Shown: one piece after another, positions 38,317 through 54,549 of the stretch | Numbering within the stretch: the first letter of the stretch is position 1 | Layout: the number at the start of each line of letters is the position of its first letter | Source of the DNA: Daucus carota subsp. sativus | Lineage: Eukaryota > Streptophyta > Magnoliopsida > Apiales > Apiaceae | Assembly (NCBI RefSeq): GCF_001625215.2 | Contig: NC_030381.2 | Coordinates: forward strand, 51,297,214 to 51,361,213 | DNA length: 64,000 nt | Reading direction: 5' to 3' | Position numbers and translations under genes: made by a program | The notes under the pieces: generated by a model | What the model was told of the DNA's origin: nothing | The model's database searches: none | The model's input: the letters and a program-made list of their open reading frames with translations, nothing else

Positions 38317-40470
38317 CCACGTGTTAAAATGAAACGCATTATCTACAGAATACAGAGAAGGATTGCATTTATTTTTGTAACGAAAAAACCAAGATAACAT
38401 TTGGTTTTTAATATACATCCATAAATTACTATACCATTAGAAGTCAATAGCATAATATGCAATATCAAAATTTTAGATGTATAATACAAGTCTTCACGTA
38501 CTGAGCAAGTACAGTAACTGTAGGCTGTATCACGTACATGTTTTTTTTTCTGGACATTACTAGGTTAGTAGATCAACTCAGAAACGTAGTAACTTCATTG
38601 GTTATTATTATGTATCATTCACAAAGTGTTATGTACTTGGGGAAAGAGACATATTTCATACTCGAGAAGTTACTAATGTGGCATAGCGACCATGAGTGAA
38701 GTGGTCAGATTTGAGTCCCCCTCCCCCTCTCCCTATCACTTTGATTGTGAATGATAGATAAAGACGTGCCTGCTCTGTTGCCAAAACTCTTTAACTTACT
38801 TATATTATAGGGCTGATATGAATATGAGGATAGGTCAAAGATCATGTACAGTAAGACCATTTGAACATGTCAAAAACATATGCTCTTCCAATGGGGCCTT
38901 TTGGTTTCATTTTAATGTCAACCTAGCTGCTCTTTCTAGTTACATTCTCAAATTTACAATAATTTTCTTTTGTAAAACTCTTTTGCAAACTTCCCAGACA
39001 CCTGTAGCAATGTTTGCAGAAGGTCCTCAGCCATATTTGGAAGTTGTGAAACCAGGCACGGCTGAGTTCTGTTCTTCCATCACACGCAAGCTGCTTAATT
39101 ATGAACTTTCTCAGTTTCTTTCTCGTTATTTTCTTCTGCCGCTGAGATACAAGTTGAAGAATGCAATTTTTTTTTGTGAACCCCAGAATAGATACGATTT
39201 GCAGCAAATTTGCCCACGTTCCTGTTTATCACGGTTCTGTCTGCATGGTGGATGCTGAAGAACAGCTATTATCTGCTGAGCAGACTCTGCAGTCGAAGCT
39301 TCAAGGGAAATCCCGTGGAACACCCATTTTAACAGCATATTTCCATGTCCCTGTATTTTTTTTCCTGAAACCATTCCCCTGAGCTAATGCAACCTCCTGG
39401 CTGGTGCTGGTTTGTTAGTGGGGGAGATCTTGTCGAAATAAAGCGAGTATAGTTTTTGTCCTGTCCGTGCATGTAGGGTTTCCTCGAGTAAATTGTGTTT
39501 CCACAGGAAAGCACTTGTTTCCTTTTAATTATATTTTATCGATCTGAAATTACTTTTGAATTTTAACTGAGCACTAGCATCTTGCTGGTGCTTATTTCAC
39601 TAGACAGAATATATACGCACATCATACATGCTCCCATATACATTCATTTGAACCAGAATTTGAAGTTCCGATCTCTGCCTCTCACATGGAAGGAGGTTTG
39701 CGGTACAGCTGGCGTAGTTCCCCTTATTCGTGTCAGGACTTTTTCTTTTTCTTTTTTGGATTATGTGCACTTACAAAATTAAAAATTCAAGTATGCATGA
39801 AGGGGGAGGGAGGGGGGTTTGGGTTGGACTTTGTCATGGGAAAGTGTGTTGACGGCCTTCACCAAACGCCACTGAGCAATTTGCCTTTGCCTAAATTGCT
39901 TGTGTTATAACTTTTACTTTTTTGATCATGCATTTAATCTTTCAAGGAGTTTTGACCACAAAGGAGTGATATAGCATCTCAAATTTCCGTTTCTGCTTGA
40001 TTGTCTCTTAGTTGAACACTTTGATTATCTGCCTGTACAGAATGTGTATTTTGTTTTGTTCTTTTATGTCCCTCAAAACATATGTGGAATTTTGTAGATG
40101 GTTGTGATATTGTATCGGTTTTATGAATGTTCAACAAATGCAGTTCATGACAGCTACATGCTATTCAGATTTATAAAACTGTGGTTGATTTAGAATTCCA
40201 AATATGTCATACGATACGACATATCACAGCATGATAATTGAGTATTACGACAGTGCTGGTGTTTATTTATTCAAAAGAGTTTCTCTGGTACTCTGTTGCC
40301 TCTTACTGTGCTGTCTAGCTTTTAAATTGGTTTCAATTGCTCAGGATTTTACTACTAAAATGGCATTCACTATGTCATTGCTTCTCTGAACAAAGGCGCA
40401 ACTGAGATCTACAGTATTGTTATATTTGAAGACTTAGCTTTCAATCTGTGTCAAGAGGTGTTATTTGCAA
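37396..40470. other. Presumed RCD1 leader intron
   Basis: No protein gene is supported; open frames such as 38818-39258 have no recognisable homology. Contains an (AT)n run at 38285-38314. The stretch near 38690-38750 (AAGTGGTCAGATTTGAGTCCCC) vaguely resembles the B-box side of a tRNA-derived SINE. Confidence 0.4.
38285..38314. repeat. (AT)n microsatellite
   Basis: About 15 AT units in the presumed RCD1 leader intron. Confidence 0.9.
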
Positions 40471-40476
40471 GTAAAA

Positions 40477-43400
40477 ATGGATACAAAGTTCGCAAAGGTA
40501 TTGGATAGTCGCAGATCTCTGAATGATATGAAAAGGAAGAGGGCACTTCAATGTAAGGCGAATAATACAAAAGCAGCCACTGGCACTAATATAGCACCAC
40601 AACCTGTTTTTGAGTCTTCGCCCAACAAGATAAACAAGACAACTAAGCGTAGAAAGCTGGATATATCAAAATCACAATATGGTTGGTGCAGTTCGCAATC
40701 AAAAAGTTCTCTGCTGAGATATTATTCAAATTTCAAAAGGAGTGCTCCTCCGGCACGCTTGATGTGTTACCAGAAAGGTGAATGGACCAATCTTCCTCAA
40801 GATGCTGTGACTTCAGTTAGAAAGGACTTCCAAATGAAGAAAGCAGTCTTGGAGGTAGAGCTTAGCGGAAAATTATTTCTAATGGACTTCCTGCACATGA
40901 TGAAACTGGATTTAGAGACCGGCACACAGCAGCCCATTGCCTGGATCGATGAAGAGAATACTTGCTTTTTTCCAGAAATATTCTTAAACCAAGAAAAGAT
41001 TAATGAGTGTTATGGTGAAAATGATCAAGTTTGTGGACATATAGTCCCGGAATCTCATGGGTCCAATGATTTGAAGCTTCAGCTTGAGATTGACATTAGT
41101 GGATTAGATTACTTGAAGATGAAGGAATCTACTGGTGAATCAGATGATATAGTGAGGCAAGTTAAAGTTGTTAAAAAGCCCGCGATAGATGCAGAAGCTG
41201 ACAACAGTTGCATCAGAGTTTCTAATGATGAGGCTTGCGAGGCTTTTGGTGAAAATCAGCAAGGTGATAACGTGGTTCGGCATGATCGTGGAAGTATTGA
41301 TTCCAATACTGTTCGGGAAATGATTCTCAAGGCTTTTAGCTTATTCAAGGTAGACAAACTTGAGGTATCTTGTGGTTCAGGTATGACAATGCAGGCTCGC
41401 TCAGAACTTTTTCAGAAGCAGGTTGAGATCACAGAAAAGTATCATGGAGATGCAAATGTTAAATATGCCTGGCTTCCTATTTCTAAAGGTGAATTTTCCA
41501 ATGTCATGACTTATGGGCTTGGGGAGTGTGAAATGTCGAAAATGAAGTCTGCATATGGCTCTGGTATTCTCCTTTTACCTTTACATTGCGCTCGGAGCAG
41601 GTCAGTACATACTTCGTACTTCTATTGAAAGTTTAGTTGGTTAAGAATGTTCTTATGGTTTGTTGTATGACCACTTCTGTATTAAATTGTTCTTGTTTTT
41701 GTTAGACAACTAAGAAGGAATGTCTTACTAGTGAAGTGGTTTGTATAGCTTACTTAAATACTTTGTGCATATTGTTTCCTCACTCCTTTGACGTAAATGT
41801 ACGTATCTCTAAGATTTCTTGAACAAGCAGCTGTACGTCTAGATGAACCAGTATCCTGAGTTGCATGACAGTATGGGTGTGTGTATTGCAACATAGTTCT
41901 TTAGTGATTATTCTGTTTTGGACGTCCTCCACTGGCCCATAAAACCCTATTTGGTTCTTTGTGCCCTTTAGATGTTATCATGTTTGATTTCAATAGCTTG
42001 AATATTTGATTACCTTTTACTTTTAGAGTCTGTAGCATGTATAGATCATTGCAATCGAAATATATTTAATACCTGCTCGCTGCTCCTAGTTAATTTATTA
42101 CTTACATCATCTTTTGATATGTTGTATGCTACATGCACGCTTATACTTTTCTAATTTTTTGCAGTGCGAGTTACTGTGATGTTGACGAAAATGGGGTTCG
42201 ATATGTTATTTTATGTCGTGTTATAATGGGAAACGTCGAGGCTATCTATCCTGGATCGAAACAGGCGCATCCCAGTTGTGAGAGTTATGATAGTGGGGTT
42301 GACGACCTTAATGATCCTAGGCACTATGTAGTGTGGGGTACAAAGAAGAATACTCATGTTTACCCACTGTATGCTGTTAGTTTTAAGATTTCCTCTGAAG
42401 CTGGAGGTAATTGTTTGATTAATTGGTGTTTCTTTATTCCTTTTTTTGGCTCGATATAATTACTGCATATGATCACGTGTTGCAATGTATAATTCTGTTA
42501 TACATTGGAAGTTGTTTGTTTGATGGTAGGCTATTACTAGCACAATCATGATGTGTCTGTTTGGATGTTGTGAAATTGTCAGTCAGTCTGGGTGTTGGCG
42601 TGTTGCTAGTACAATTTGTGGTCTTGATAGAACTTTATGTTTGAGAACTGTATTCTGCTTCCACAGGCCGAATGGGTGGTAATGGGAACAAGCTTAATAT
42701 CTCAGGAGTCACTACTTGTCAAGGACCTGATGCTCAACTGCAATCAAATTCTGGCTCTCCTGATATGGTAAGTATGTGGCCCTGCCAAAGGCTATGTGCA
42801 TTCCCAAATCTATTCATGTCTTTTAATTTTGATAGTCCTTGCAAGTTAATGAATATTGAGTGCAGAGCTGGTGACTCGAGTGATAGGATCGTATTAATCT
42901 TTGGCCCTCTTCTATTAAACCAGCTACATTATCACAGTTACGGGGCTTCTTATTCAAGTGATATACGCGGGTTTAGTGCTCAGAGAATTTTCTATAACCT
43001 AATGAAAAGAGGCATTTTGAATTTAAAATGGTTAGCATGCCCGAGAATTCGTTTTTATTGCTTGAATCGATCCCAACATTATAGAAATGTGTGTACATAT
43101 GATATAGTGTATGTATTAGAATAGGCACATAAATATTTCTAGAAAATGCTTAGGGTAGATACGTAAGTTTAGAAATCCTGTGCTCCATGCCAAAATAACA
43201 TGTCGTTATGGTGATATTCGCACATTGAAAAGAAATCATAGCATTGCATACTTGATATATAAAATGTTATTATATTTAATAACATTTTATATATCAAGTA
43301 TAGAATGCTATGATTATAGATTAGTGTTGAGCCGACGTTCCTGTTGTACATGTATTTCTGGTTCCTTGCTTCTCCTGTAGTCCGGGAATTTGTGAAGGCT

Positions 43401-44792
43401 GACTTATGCTGATGTCTTAACGACTTATTTTATTTTCCAGGATTAGGATACCATTTAGCTTTGTATATGACGTGCACATGACATGACCCCTTGAGACAGC
43501 GCTAACAATTTCTGGTACCTTATGGCCAGTTTTTGCCTGACTTCTGGTTGCTTATGAAAATGGTTGTTTTCAGGTTTCAGTTCCAAAAGCTCAAGTAGCC
43601 GCTGAAAATATTGGTTCACACTCACCAAAGTCTCCTAAATCTCCTTGGATGCCTTTCCCAATGTTGTTTGCAGCTATTTCTAATAAAGTTCCCTCTAGCA
43701 AAATGAACCTTGTCAGTAACAATTATGAGTTATTCAGGGTATGGCTGAAACTGCAAATTTAATTATTTACATAAACCAACCCTTGCTTCATTTATTAAAT
43801 TTACTCTTTATAGTCTTTAATTGAATTCATAATTTTTCCCTTGATGTTGTGGCAGAATCAAAAGATAAGCCGGGATGATTTTGTGCGAAGGCTGAGGGCT
43901 ATCGTCGGAGATGCACTGCTGAGGTCAGCAATATTAAATCTGCAAAATGAGGTATTTAACTGCAGCTTTTGAACAATGTGGTAAAGACTTTGTTGTACGT
44001 TCTTTTTTTTAGTGCCGTGATATAGTGTCTATTGGTAGGAAGCAAGATGCCTCATGTTATTGCCCGACTGCAAGTATTTGGATGCTCCTTAATTTCTTAC
44101 CTAGACAAAGTCAGATTTATTGCTATCAGTGCGTATTATTTTTTGTTGACAAATTTCTAGTCTGGATGCATTATACATGATTCTCAAGGGGAGAGTGTTG
44201 TACCATTAATGCATTACATATTTATTTTTAGGTTTCTTTACGTTCTGTTTTTTAATTGTTGGAATATACAGTCCATTGGGAACGGCATGCTCAACTGCAA
44301 ATATTTGGATGCCTTAGTTTTAATATTTCATGTACGTTACCTTTTTGCTTATCTGATCTGATTGTACATCTTCCTGGGCTACTCATTTCTTCACAAAGTA
44401 GCTGTGGAATAGTCGTTTCTAAGACCTGCTCAGTCTACCGATTGAAATAATCCTTTGTATTACTCATAGGAAACAGCCTCTCAGCTCTTTAAGAGTTTGT
44501 GTGACCTACATGTAAACCTTTGACTAATCTACTTTCAAAGGTGTGCTGACTTGGTTAGATTTTATTGGTATATCATATTTTACAACTTATGCAGCTAGAT
44601 TACAAATGAAAGCAACTTGCATCTCAGTGATTTGCATTTGCCTCCAGCTTCATTTTCTATGTTTGGTGGAATTAATTCAGAATTTTCCTTGTTTTCAGCT
44701 GTATTACCATATTCTATTAATGAAGTTTCTGTTCCTGGCAGGGACAGGATCGTTGTGTGGATGCTGTAGGCCGCTCCAGATCAGCTCACTAG
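40477..44792 (+). CDS. RCD1: RADICAL-INDUCED CELL DEATH1 (WWE, PARP-like, RST protein)
   Basis: Six coding exons, 40477-41600, 42165-42406, 42667-42767, 43574-43738, 43856-43951 and 44742-44792, give 592 residues, close to the 589 of Arabidopsis RCD1. Basic nuclear-localisation clusters are at residues 19-22 (KRKR) and 57-60 (KRRK). The WWE domain spans about 78-168 (GEWTNLP ... [13 protein letters not shown] core, AWIDEEN, CFFPEI). The PARP-like domain spans about 280-450 ([41 protein letters not shown]). The RST domain spans about 513-575 ([31 protein letters not shown]). It is a nuclear hub that binds many transcription factors, such as DREB2A and ANAC013/017, through RST and restrains stress and cell-death responses. 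The family's PARP fold lacks the usual catalytic triad and is held to be inactive. The last exon adds only 16 residues; reading through its donor would instead add VFNCSF and stop. The paralogue SRO1 shares this layout. Confidence 0.95.
43234..43315. repeat. Near-perfect 38-bp hairpin in RCD1 intron 3
   Basis: Two arms of about 38 bases (left ending AAAATGTTATT, right starting AATAACATTTTATATATCAA) pair with about two mismatches around a loop of about six bases. The arm is too long for a chance palindrome. It may be a tiny MITE or a small-RNA precursor; no TA or TTA duplication is clear at the edges. Confidence 0.75.
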
Positions 44793-47548
<2,756 letters not shown>

Positions 47549-47953
47549 TCTCTCCATCTCTCTCTCATACATATATATACTATTATATATAATGTACATG
47601 CACACGCATAATATATTATGATACTAAAAAATCAATGGGCACCCCGCGAAAATCTCGCCTTAATATGCGATAGATATATGCTGCCTTGTACTGTAATTGT
47701 TTATTTGTTTTATGTGTTCTTCTCATTTGTCTCTTGCAAATTCCCTTGGTAATCAGGCACTCATGTCCATGTGTGTGGGGTGGACTGCCACAATATGTTG
47801 CTTGTTGCATCTCGTACATTTTAGATGTAACTCATCATAAAAATGATTCAATCAAATATATATCCCAACAACCTCACTTCACTTCAAATTGTACTCTGAT
47901 TAAGATATTACCCATTAAAAAAATTAATATCAAATTGTCATAATCACTACATA

Positions 47954-48180
47954 CTCCCTCCGTTCCAATTTATTTGTCATGTTTGACTTTTTGTGATCAA
48001 ATTGACCAAACTTCGATTGTGATTTACATATATTAAATAAATTCAAAAAATTATAACAAACATATTATTAGAATCTACATCTAATCTACTTTAAAATGTA
48101 CTATATTACTAACTTTTGGTCAAAATTTGGTCAATTTGACCAAAAAATCAAACAAGACGAATAAATTGGGCCGGAGGGAG
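47954..48180. mobile_element. Stowaway MITE
   Basis: Ends CTCCCTCCG and CGGAGGGAG flanked by TA on both sides (47952-47953 and 48181-48182), the Tc1/mariner signature. Inner arms TTTGACTTTTTG...TTTGACC pair further. 227 bp, no coding capacity. Confidence 0.95.
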
Positions 48181-49016
48181 TATCATGGTTCGACTCTCTT
48201 ATTATACGTCATGTCCGGTCATTCGGAAACCCGAATTTATGCATACCCGGTTAGTAATTATTATAAGCAATAAACATTTACCTTTTCGAACACTCTTACA
48301 AAAATATGTCAAAATAAATTAAGCAGGGAGGATTAATTTCAAACGAAGTGTTATCGAATTACACTCAAAGTAAATAAAAAAGCAGTAGATGAAGACATAT
48401 ATAAAATGATATATATGTGCATGGTTGGTGACAGCAGTATATAAATGAATAAAGAGTCTTTATTACCGTAAGGTCCAGTGACTTTTGTAATAAAAAAGAG
48501 CCTTTTTCATGCAAAAGTTTCTCGACCTTGTCAAAAAGAAATTTACCACTCTCACTGCACCACTCTGCCATCCTTACATTGATGACTCCTACTGTGCCTT
48601 TGGGTGAAAACAATGCTTCACTAAAGGTTTTTACTATTTCCAATCAAAGATTAAAAAAAAACTACCGTCAGTGAGTCCTATGTCACTCTCCTCAATCTGA
48701 CGGCCACTGTGCTCTGTGCTTGTCTTATCGGACCGCTTGTGCTGTGACACGTATCTAGTGGTCAGAAGGTAGACCAAGAATGTAAATGATAATGTAATCA
48801 TTCTTTAATAATTTGACATTCTTGGCCTCCTGCTCCCCTTGGCTGATTTGACCCTGACCCAACTGCACCCTACCATGCACAGTACTCCTCTTTCTGTCTC
48901 ACACACTAAATGTGTGTATATACATATGTATTTGTATGTACATATGGTACTTGTTTTTCATTTTTTTTGGATTGCTAGCTCAAGCCTCGAGGTTGTAAGA
49001 AATGTATTGCAAATTA
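48181..49016. other. Intergenic stretch between two Stowaway elements
   Basis: Contains a minus-strand open stretch at about 48643-48480 (SEALFSPKGTVGVINVRMAE) that reads like protein but has no ATG upstream and no clear homologue; it might be a captured exon. No gene is called. Confidence 0.35.
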
Positions 49017-49331
49017 CTCCCTCCGTCCCGGTCATTTGTATACAAATGGCTGGGACACGGAGACCAAGAAATTGTGTAAGAAATGAGAAAAGTTAGGTGA
49101 AAAGTGTGTATAATGGTGGGACCCATTTATATTTAATAGTAATAGATTTGAGATAGTGGAGGAAAGTAGTGGGTGTAATAGTGTTTATATTATTATAAAA
49201 TAGAGATAGTGGAAGAAAGTAGTTGGTGTAATGATGTTTTATATTATAAAAATTTACTACTTTTGGAATGTATACAATTGATGGGACGTCCCAAAAAAGA
49301 AACTGTATACAATTCATTGGGACGGAGGGAG
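49017..49331. mobile_element. Stowaway MITE, second copy type
   Basis: Ends CTCCCTCCGTCCC and GGGACGGAGGGAG with TA on both sides (49015-49016, 49332-49333). The sub-terminal sequence (GTATACAAATGGCTGGGAC) differs from the element at 47954, so it belongs to another subfamily. 315 bp. Confidence 0.95.
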
Positions 49332-49333
49332 TA

Positions 49334-51387
49334 TGCCATAGGCTTCTTTCTTCTGTTATTTATAAAAAAAACGGTAATCAGAATTAATCGATAAATTTAT
49401 CCATTTAGGATTTATTAGAAATGTATTGGAATTTTTGATAAATCAGTAATTTTTAGTTATATCAGAGTGTAATTAATTAATGGGTAATTTTCTTTTAAAT
49501 TTATTCATGTATTTTAAAATAAATCATGATTTTTTTTAGAACAATGTCTATATTTAGTGTAATTTATTCAAATGTAAGTGTGATCTAAAATTGCTGTTTC
49601 TTGACTTTGAGATTAGATTTTATTCATCAAAATATGCATGTGTTTGAGTTAGTTAAGCAAAGAGGCGTTATTATCATTTCTTTGATGTCAATAGTTTAAA
49701 GCTGAGAAATATTAGACTTGAAGAGCAAAACAAAAATAATCTATAGAATCCAAATGAGTACTGGACAAGGAGGTCGAGATAACAGAAATCAATTGAAGTC
49801 AAGGTTTTGGACACATTCTTTTCTTGATGAAAAGGTAGGATTGAAGTAGGGCATGTATGTAGACACTTAATTATTCACGTTATTTCGAAACTTAGTGTCT
49901 TTTGGAAGTGCATATGTGCTGAAACAATTGAAAACTGCTATTGTTTTTGTTAAAATTTTTATGACGATTCATAGCAATAGCACCCCTCATATATAATTGA
50001 TGCATCTGTGCATTTGTTTCGGTGAATATATAGATAGGAATAATATTCTTTCTCTGCCGTTTTTACTGCGTAGTATTACAGGCGGTAAAACTTGTGAATC
50101 GGTTGAGGTGCTGATTCAGAATTAATCACATGAACAAAAATTAATCAACATGATTAACTGATTGAAATTCGGATATATTATAATATTATAATAATTTTTG
50201 ATATATTAGTTTAATCTACTATATACTATTTTATATTTGAAACAAGTTAGTTTTGACCTAAATAGACCAAACAAGAACAAGGTAATTGATTCTCGTAAGC
50301 TATCATGGTCATTAAAATACGCTGTTAAAAGTTAATCAACGAAAGCAAGGGAATACACGTGGGAGTACACTTTTGTATTAAGTAATGAGTTAAAATAAGT
50401 GTAGCAAGTAATTAACTGGTTATGCACCTGCAAAGGCTGCTCCTTGCGATTTGTTCTTGGTTGGCTCCCCTCAATATGAATTGCTTTTACATCTTTGATT
50501 ATTTTTCCACTTGTACGTAGTTTCTACTTTAATAATTTTCTCAGTTTGCAGGTTCAAATCTTTCCCATGCAAGTCTGTTTTCAAAAAACTTCCTTTTACT
50601 TTGCTGAGCGAGTGTCAGTATACAGCCAAAAGAACTAAAGAGCTAAGGTCCAAATGCATCCTTCCACATACTTTCACCAGGACTATGCAATATGCATAGA
50701 CATGCAAGATGCAACAAGTATAAATATGATATACCACAAATAATATGCGGTGTAATTGTTGAAATATAGCATAAGATTCATTTGTGATATTCAACACATT
50801 AAGATTTTAAACGTATCGTTTCTCGATATGGTATCAGAGCACTGGTTAGTTTGGCGGAGGTCTTCAGTTCTAAGTATCTTTATCAGTATAACCTTCAAAT
50901 TCAACAGCTAGCTAAAATTAAAGTGTACCATTGCAAAAAACACTTGATATAGTTGTAACAAATTGTTTCAAATTAGAGGCCTTTCTCCCTCTTTAATTAA
51001 AAGAGGAATAACATACAAAAATTAATGATATTTACTTAGGAAAATGATCAGCTAATACAATTCTATCTCACTCAAAACACTTGCTTAACTTGATTGATGA
51101 GAGCAACTGTGAAGGAATTCAATTCAATGATGCTGCTTTTTTGGTTTCCAACTCCATCAAATTCTACTTTTTCTTGCTTTTTTTTCCCTGTCTCCTCGTC
51201 TTTCTTTAGGCCTCCCTTTCTTTTCCTTTCCTTTCCCCCTCTTTTCCTTTTCCCATATCTCTAATCTTTCCCCAGTGGGGTACCTGATTCTCTTCACTAG
51301 CTTCCCATTAAAACTTTGTGATTATTTCAAAATGAGTAACATCAATATTTATAAGCTTATATATAAGAGCTAGCTAGTACAACTCTG
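49334..51387. other. Intergenic DNA downstream of KAN2
   Basis: AT-rich with no gene. Holds a retrotransposon primer-site remnant at 50827-50838. Near the right end lie pyrimidine-rich stretches (about 51165-51260). Confidence 0.5.
50756..50838 (+). mobile_element. Copia LTR-retrotransposon boundary remnant
   Basis: TGGTATCAGAGC at 50827-50838 is the primer binding site complementary to initiator Met-tRNA used by most plant Copia elements. It follows TTTCTCGATA, a common LTR/PBS junction. The preceding 70 bases begin TGTTGAAATAT. No gag-pol or second LTR is visible nearby, so this is a fragment. Confidence 0.55.
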
Positions 51388-54300
51388 TTAACAGAGTGGC
51401 CTGCCTAATGTAAACTCAAGATTAGGCTTCTTCTTTGGGCAGAATAATAGAGTGCTGTTTGTCTCTGCTGCATTTGATGAACTCATTGCTTCTGATATTC
51501 TTTCATAGCTGCTTAAAGACTTCCCATCCATGTCCTTCTGTTTAAACAATATAATTTTGTTAGTTACATATAGGGGTGACAATATCAGACACGACCCGCA
51601 ACCGGACTCGACCAAACCCAGTCCGCAACCCGATTTACTGAGACAAAACCTGAAAATGACCCCGAAAACCAATTGACCCGAAATTAGAATTTCATTTCTA
51701 TAAACGTCAATTTTCATTTTTATTCAATTTTAAGTAATACTTCGAGTATTATATGTCCTGCAATACGTTCTGCTTACGAAACATACTTAAACCCTATCAC
51801 CACAATATATTCCAACATAACATGTGTGTCTAAATTAATAAGAATCTAAAGGACAATACATGTGTGTGGCTCTCGAATGGTGAGATGCATGAAGAGAATA
51901 TATCCAGATAGAAATCAAGAGTACAATGATTATAAAAGCCTATTACGCTACTGTCTCTTCTGCATGCAATCTTCCTATGTTGTTTATTCCCTAGCTAATT
52001 AAGAAGATGCAAACAACCATGTACATTCTATACTCATCCTTATTATATTATCAAGACTCTTCTTTTTCTGCTTCTTTTAGTTATCAAGTATTATCATGAA
52101 TATTATTACTGATTATTATACTTAAAGTACTTCAACTCCTTTGCTTTTGATTAAAATCGAATTATTCTGTTTCTTTCTTATTGTTTGTTTCAAAAGCTTA
52201 TACGTAGCTGACCCTTAATGTATGCAATGCCAGCTTTTCAAAAGCCTTTGTCTTTTTCTACCCTTTGTTTCTACTTTACATGTTACAATCAATCACAAAT
52301 TATCAAGGACCTGAAGGTGTGTAAATTTACACTTTTACACTCACTTATAGGCTAGAAACACACAAATGAGGAGGGTAGTTTGGTAAAACCAGTACCTGAT
52401 CTTGAGATGGAATGTTGTTATCTCCACAATCTATTTGCTTCCCATGCAACCAAGCTTCCCTGCTGCAAACCAAGAGGGAATATTTTGTATCAGTGGAGGC
52501 CATGCAGAAGGGACTATAGGGGGCAAAATCAACCCATAAGAAAACAAAGGAAAGTAAAGGCAAAGTCACAAACTCAGCATTGATATAAAGCTATCTTTCA
52601 TGTACAATCTTGGCTTTCATAGAGTACTAATTTCTTTTAGAATTATCTTCTTGTGAAAGATTAAAGTGTGTCCACCCATGTGATATTCCATTAGTTAACA
52701 AAAATTAAGACAGCCACAGTGTTCAAGGAAGTTTTAAAGGGGCTTGTGCATGTATGGAATTTCAAAAAATGAGGGGTCCATGACAAGCCTTAACTTTGAG
52801 ACTAAGTTTCCAATAGAGTTGCATTAATTAGTGATGATTACTGTAAAAAAAACCTATGCTTGAACCCACAAAATCTGATGGAAAGATATCTTACTCTTTC
52901 TTTTGTTGCTGAAAAAAACTATTCAACAAAATCGGAACGGGACGAGTATCCATCTGATTAAATAACTTTAGAAGAGACATGTAGGTGTGTGATTATCCAA
53001 TTTCATTTGGTTTAGTGAATTCTAATCAATTAAATTACACTGATGATCCCAGTATATAATGTACTATACCTGGTGTTTTACATTATGCATAATAAACTAG
53101 GACCCCAGTAGAAAAAGAGATTACTTTCTTGGTATTAGCATTGAAAAAAGGGATTACAATAACCCGTGAAAAGAGAGTTGGTCAAGTCTCTTGCTTTATC
53201 TTTTCCTCATAAGTAAATCTTTTTCCCTATATCAGTATGATTCCAAATCCAACACACTGCTTGTAATCAAGACTCATAGTTAAGCTAAACTTTACAAATC
53301 ATACTAATTACATATCATCATTGAATCTTTCACTTAACAATGACCTAGCTAGGAAGATAAAGTACCCGACAGATAGCATATCACATACACATCTCTAATT
53401 CTATTAATCTATGTAATACAAACTAAGTAGGATTAAGCCACAATTAAAAATATGATTAGCTACTAATTATGTGTTACCTTGAAGATGAGTTAGTCCAGAG
53501 GCCTTGATAATCCTTATCCAAGTGGGGAGCTTTGGATTTCCCTTGTTGAGATGAATCATCATCATGAGACCTTCTTGGGTTCTGAATATTGTTGTCGAAC
53601 ATCAGATCCTCAGAAGTATCACCAGATGAACCATTTTCAAATAGATCTGATTGTCACAGATACCGATGAATATCCGGTTAGTAAATTAACACTACTAGCC
53701 AAAATTTCTTCTACAGTTCTCCCTCGGGAAGTCCAAAAATTATTTATTATTAGTAATAGATTATTGTAAAGGAAACAAAATTCAAGAGATTAACCAGAAG
53801 AAGCTGCAGCTCTATCAGTTGTCTTCACAGTTCGATACATCTGCAGATTATAAAATGGAATCATGTTATCCAAACATATTCAAAACATTACAGATTAATT
53901 TGAATAAAAAATGGCCAACACGGGAGGTAAGGAGTTCAACTCCTAGGTGAGCGTGTGTAATCAATTAACAATAAAAAAAAATTGAATAACAAATGGAAAA
54001 ACAATGGCCTAGTAACTTGCCGTACTATGCATGCACATGGCATATAGCTAGAAATAATGCAGTAAAAAACAATTTACAGTGTGTGGCACGAATGCATGTG
54101 AGTGTACATGATGCATGTATGACAATGTATGTATGTATGTACACATTGATTAAGCAATAAGCATGGTCCGGGATTGTGGTTTGGGAAAGAGTTGTAAGTT
54201 TGCAGGTATATAGACACTATCATTGCGAAATGATTTTTTCTGTGTACTTTGTTATCTGCAACTACTTTCTCTCTCTCGTGCAAATCAAACAAACACACAC

Positions 54301-54474
54301 TCAACATCTTTCGAAATGGCAAACTACAAACACTACAAAACTTAAAATAATATCTAGATTACCACAAGTAGACTGTGTTTCAACTTGTCCGGTTTGGGGC
54401 ATCACTCCTTTCTTCCATTTGTTGGGATTTGTCTTGCTTGTTTTCTCATTCTTATCATCAATTAATGACTCCCT

Positions 54475-54549
<75 letters not shown>

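Noticed and set aside
38818-39258. 146-codon open frame in the presumed RCD1 leader intron
   Set aside because: No homology or coding bias that I can recognise, overlapped by equally long frames on the other strand.
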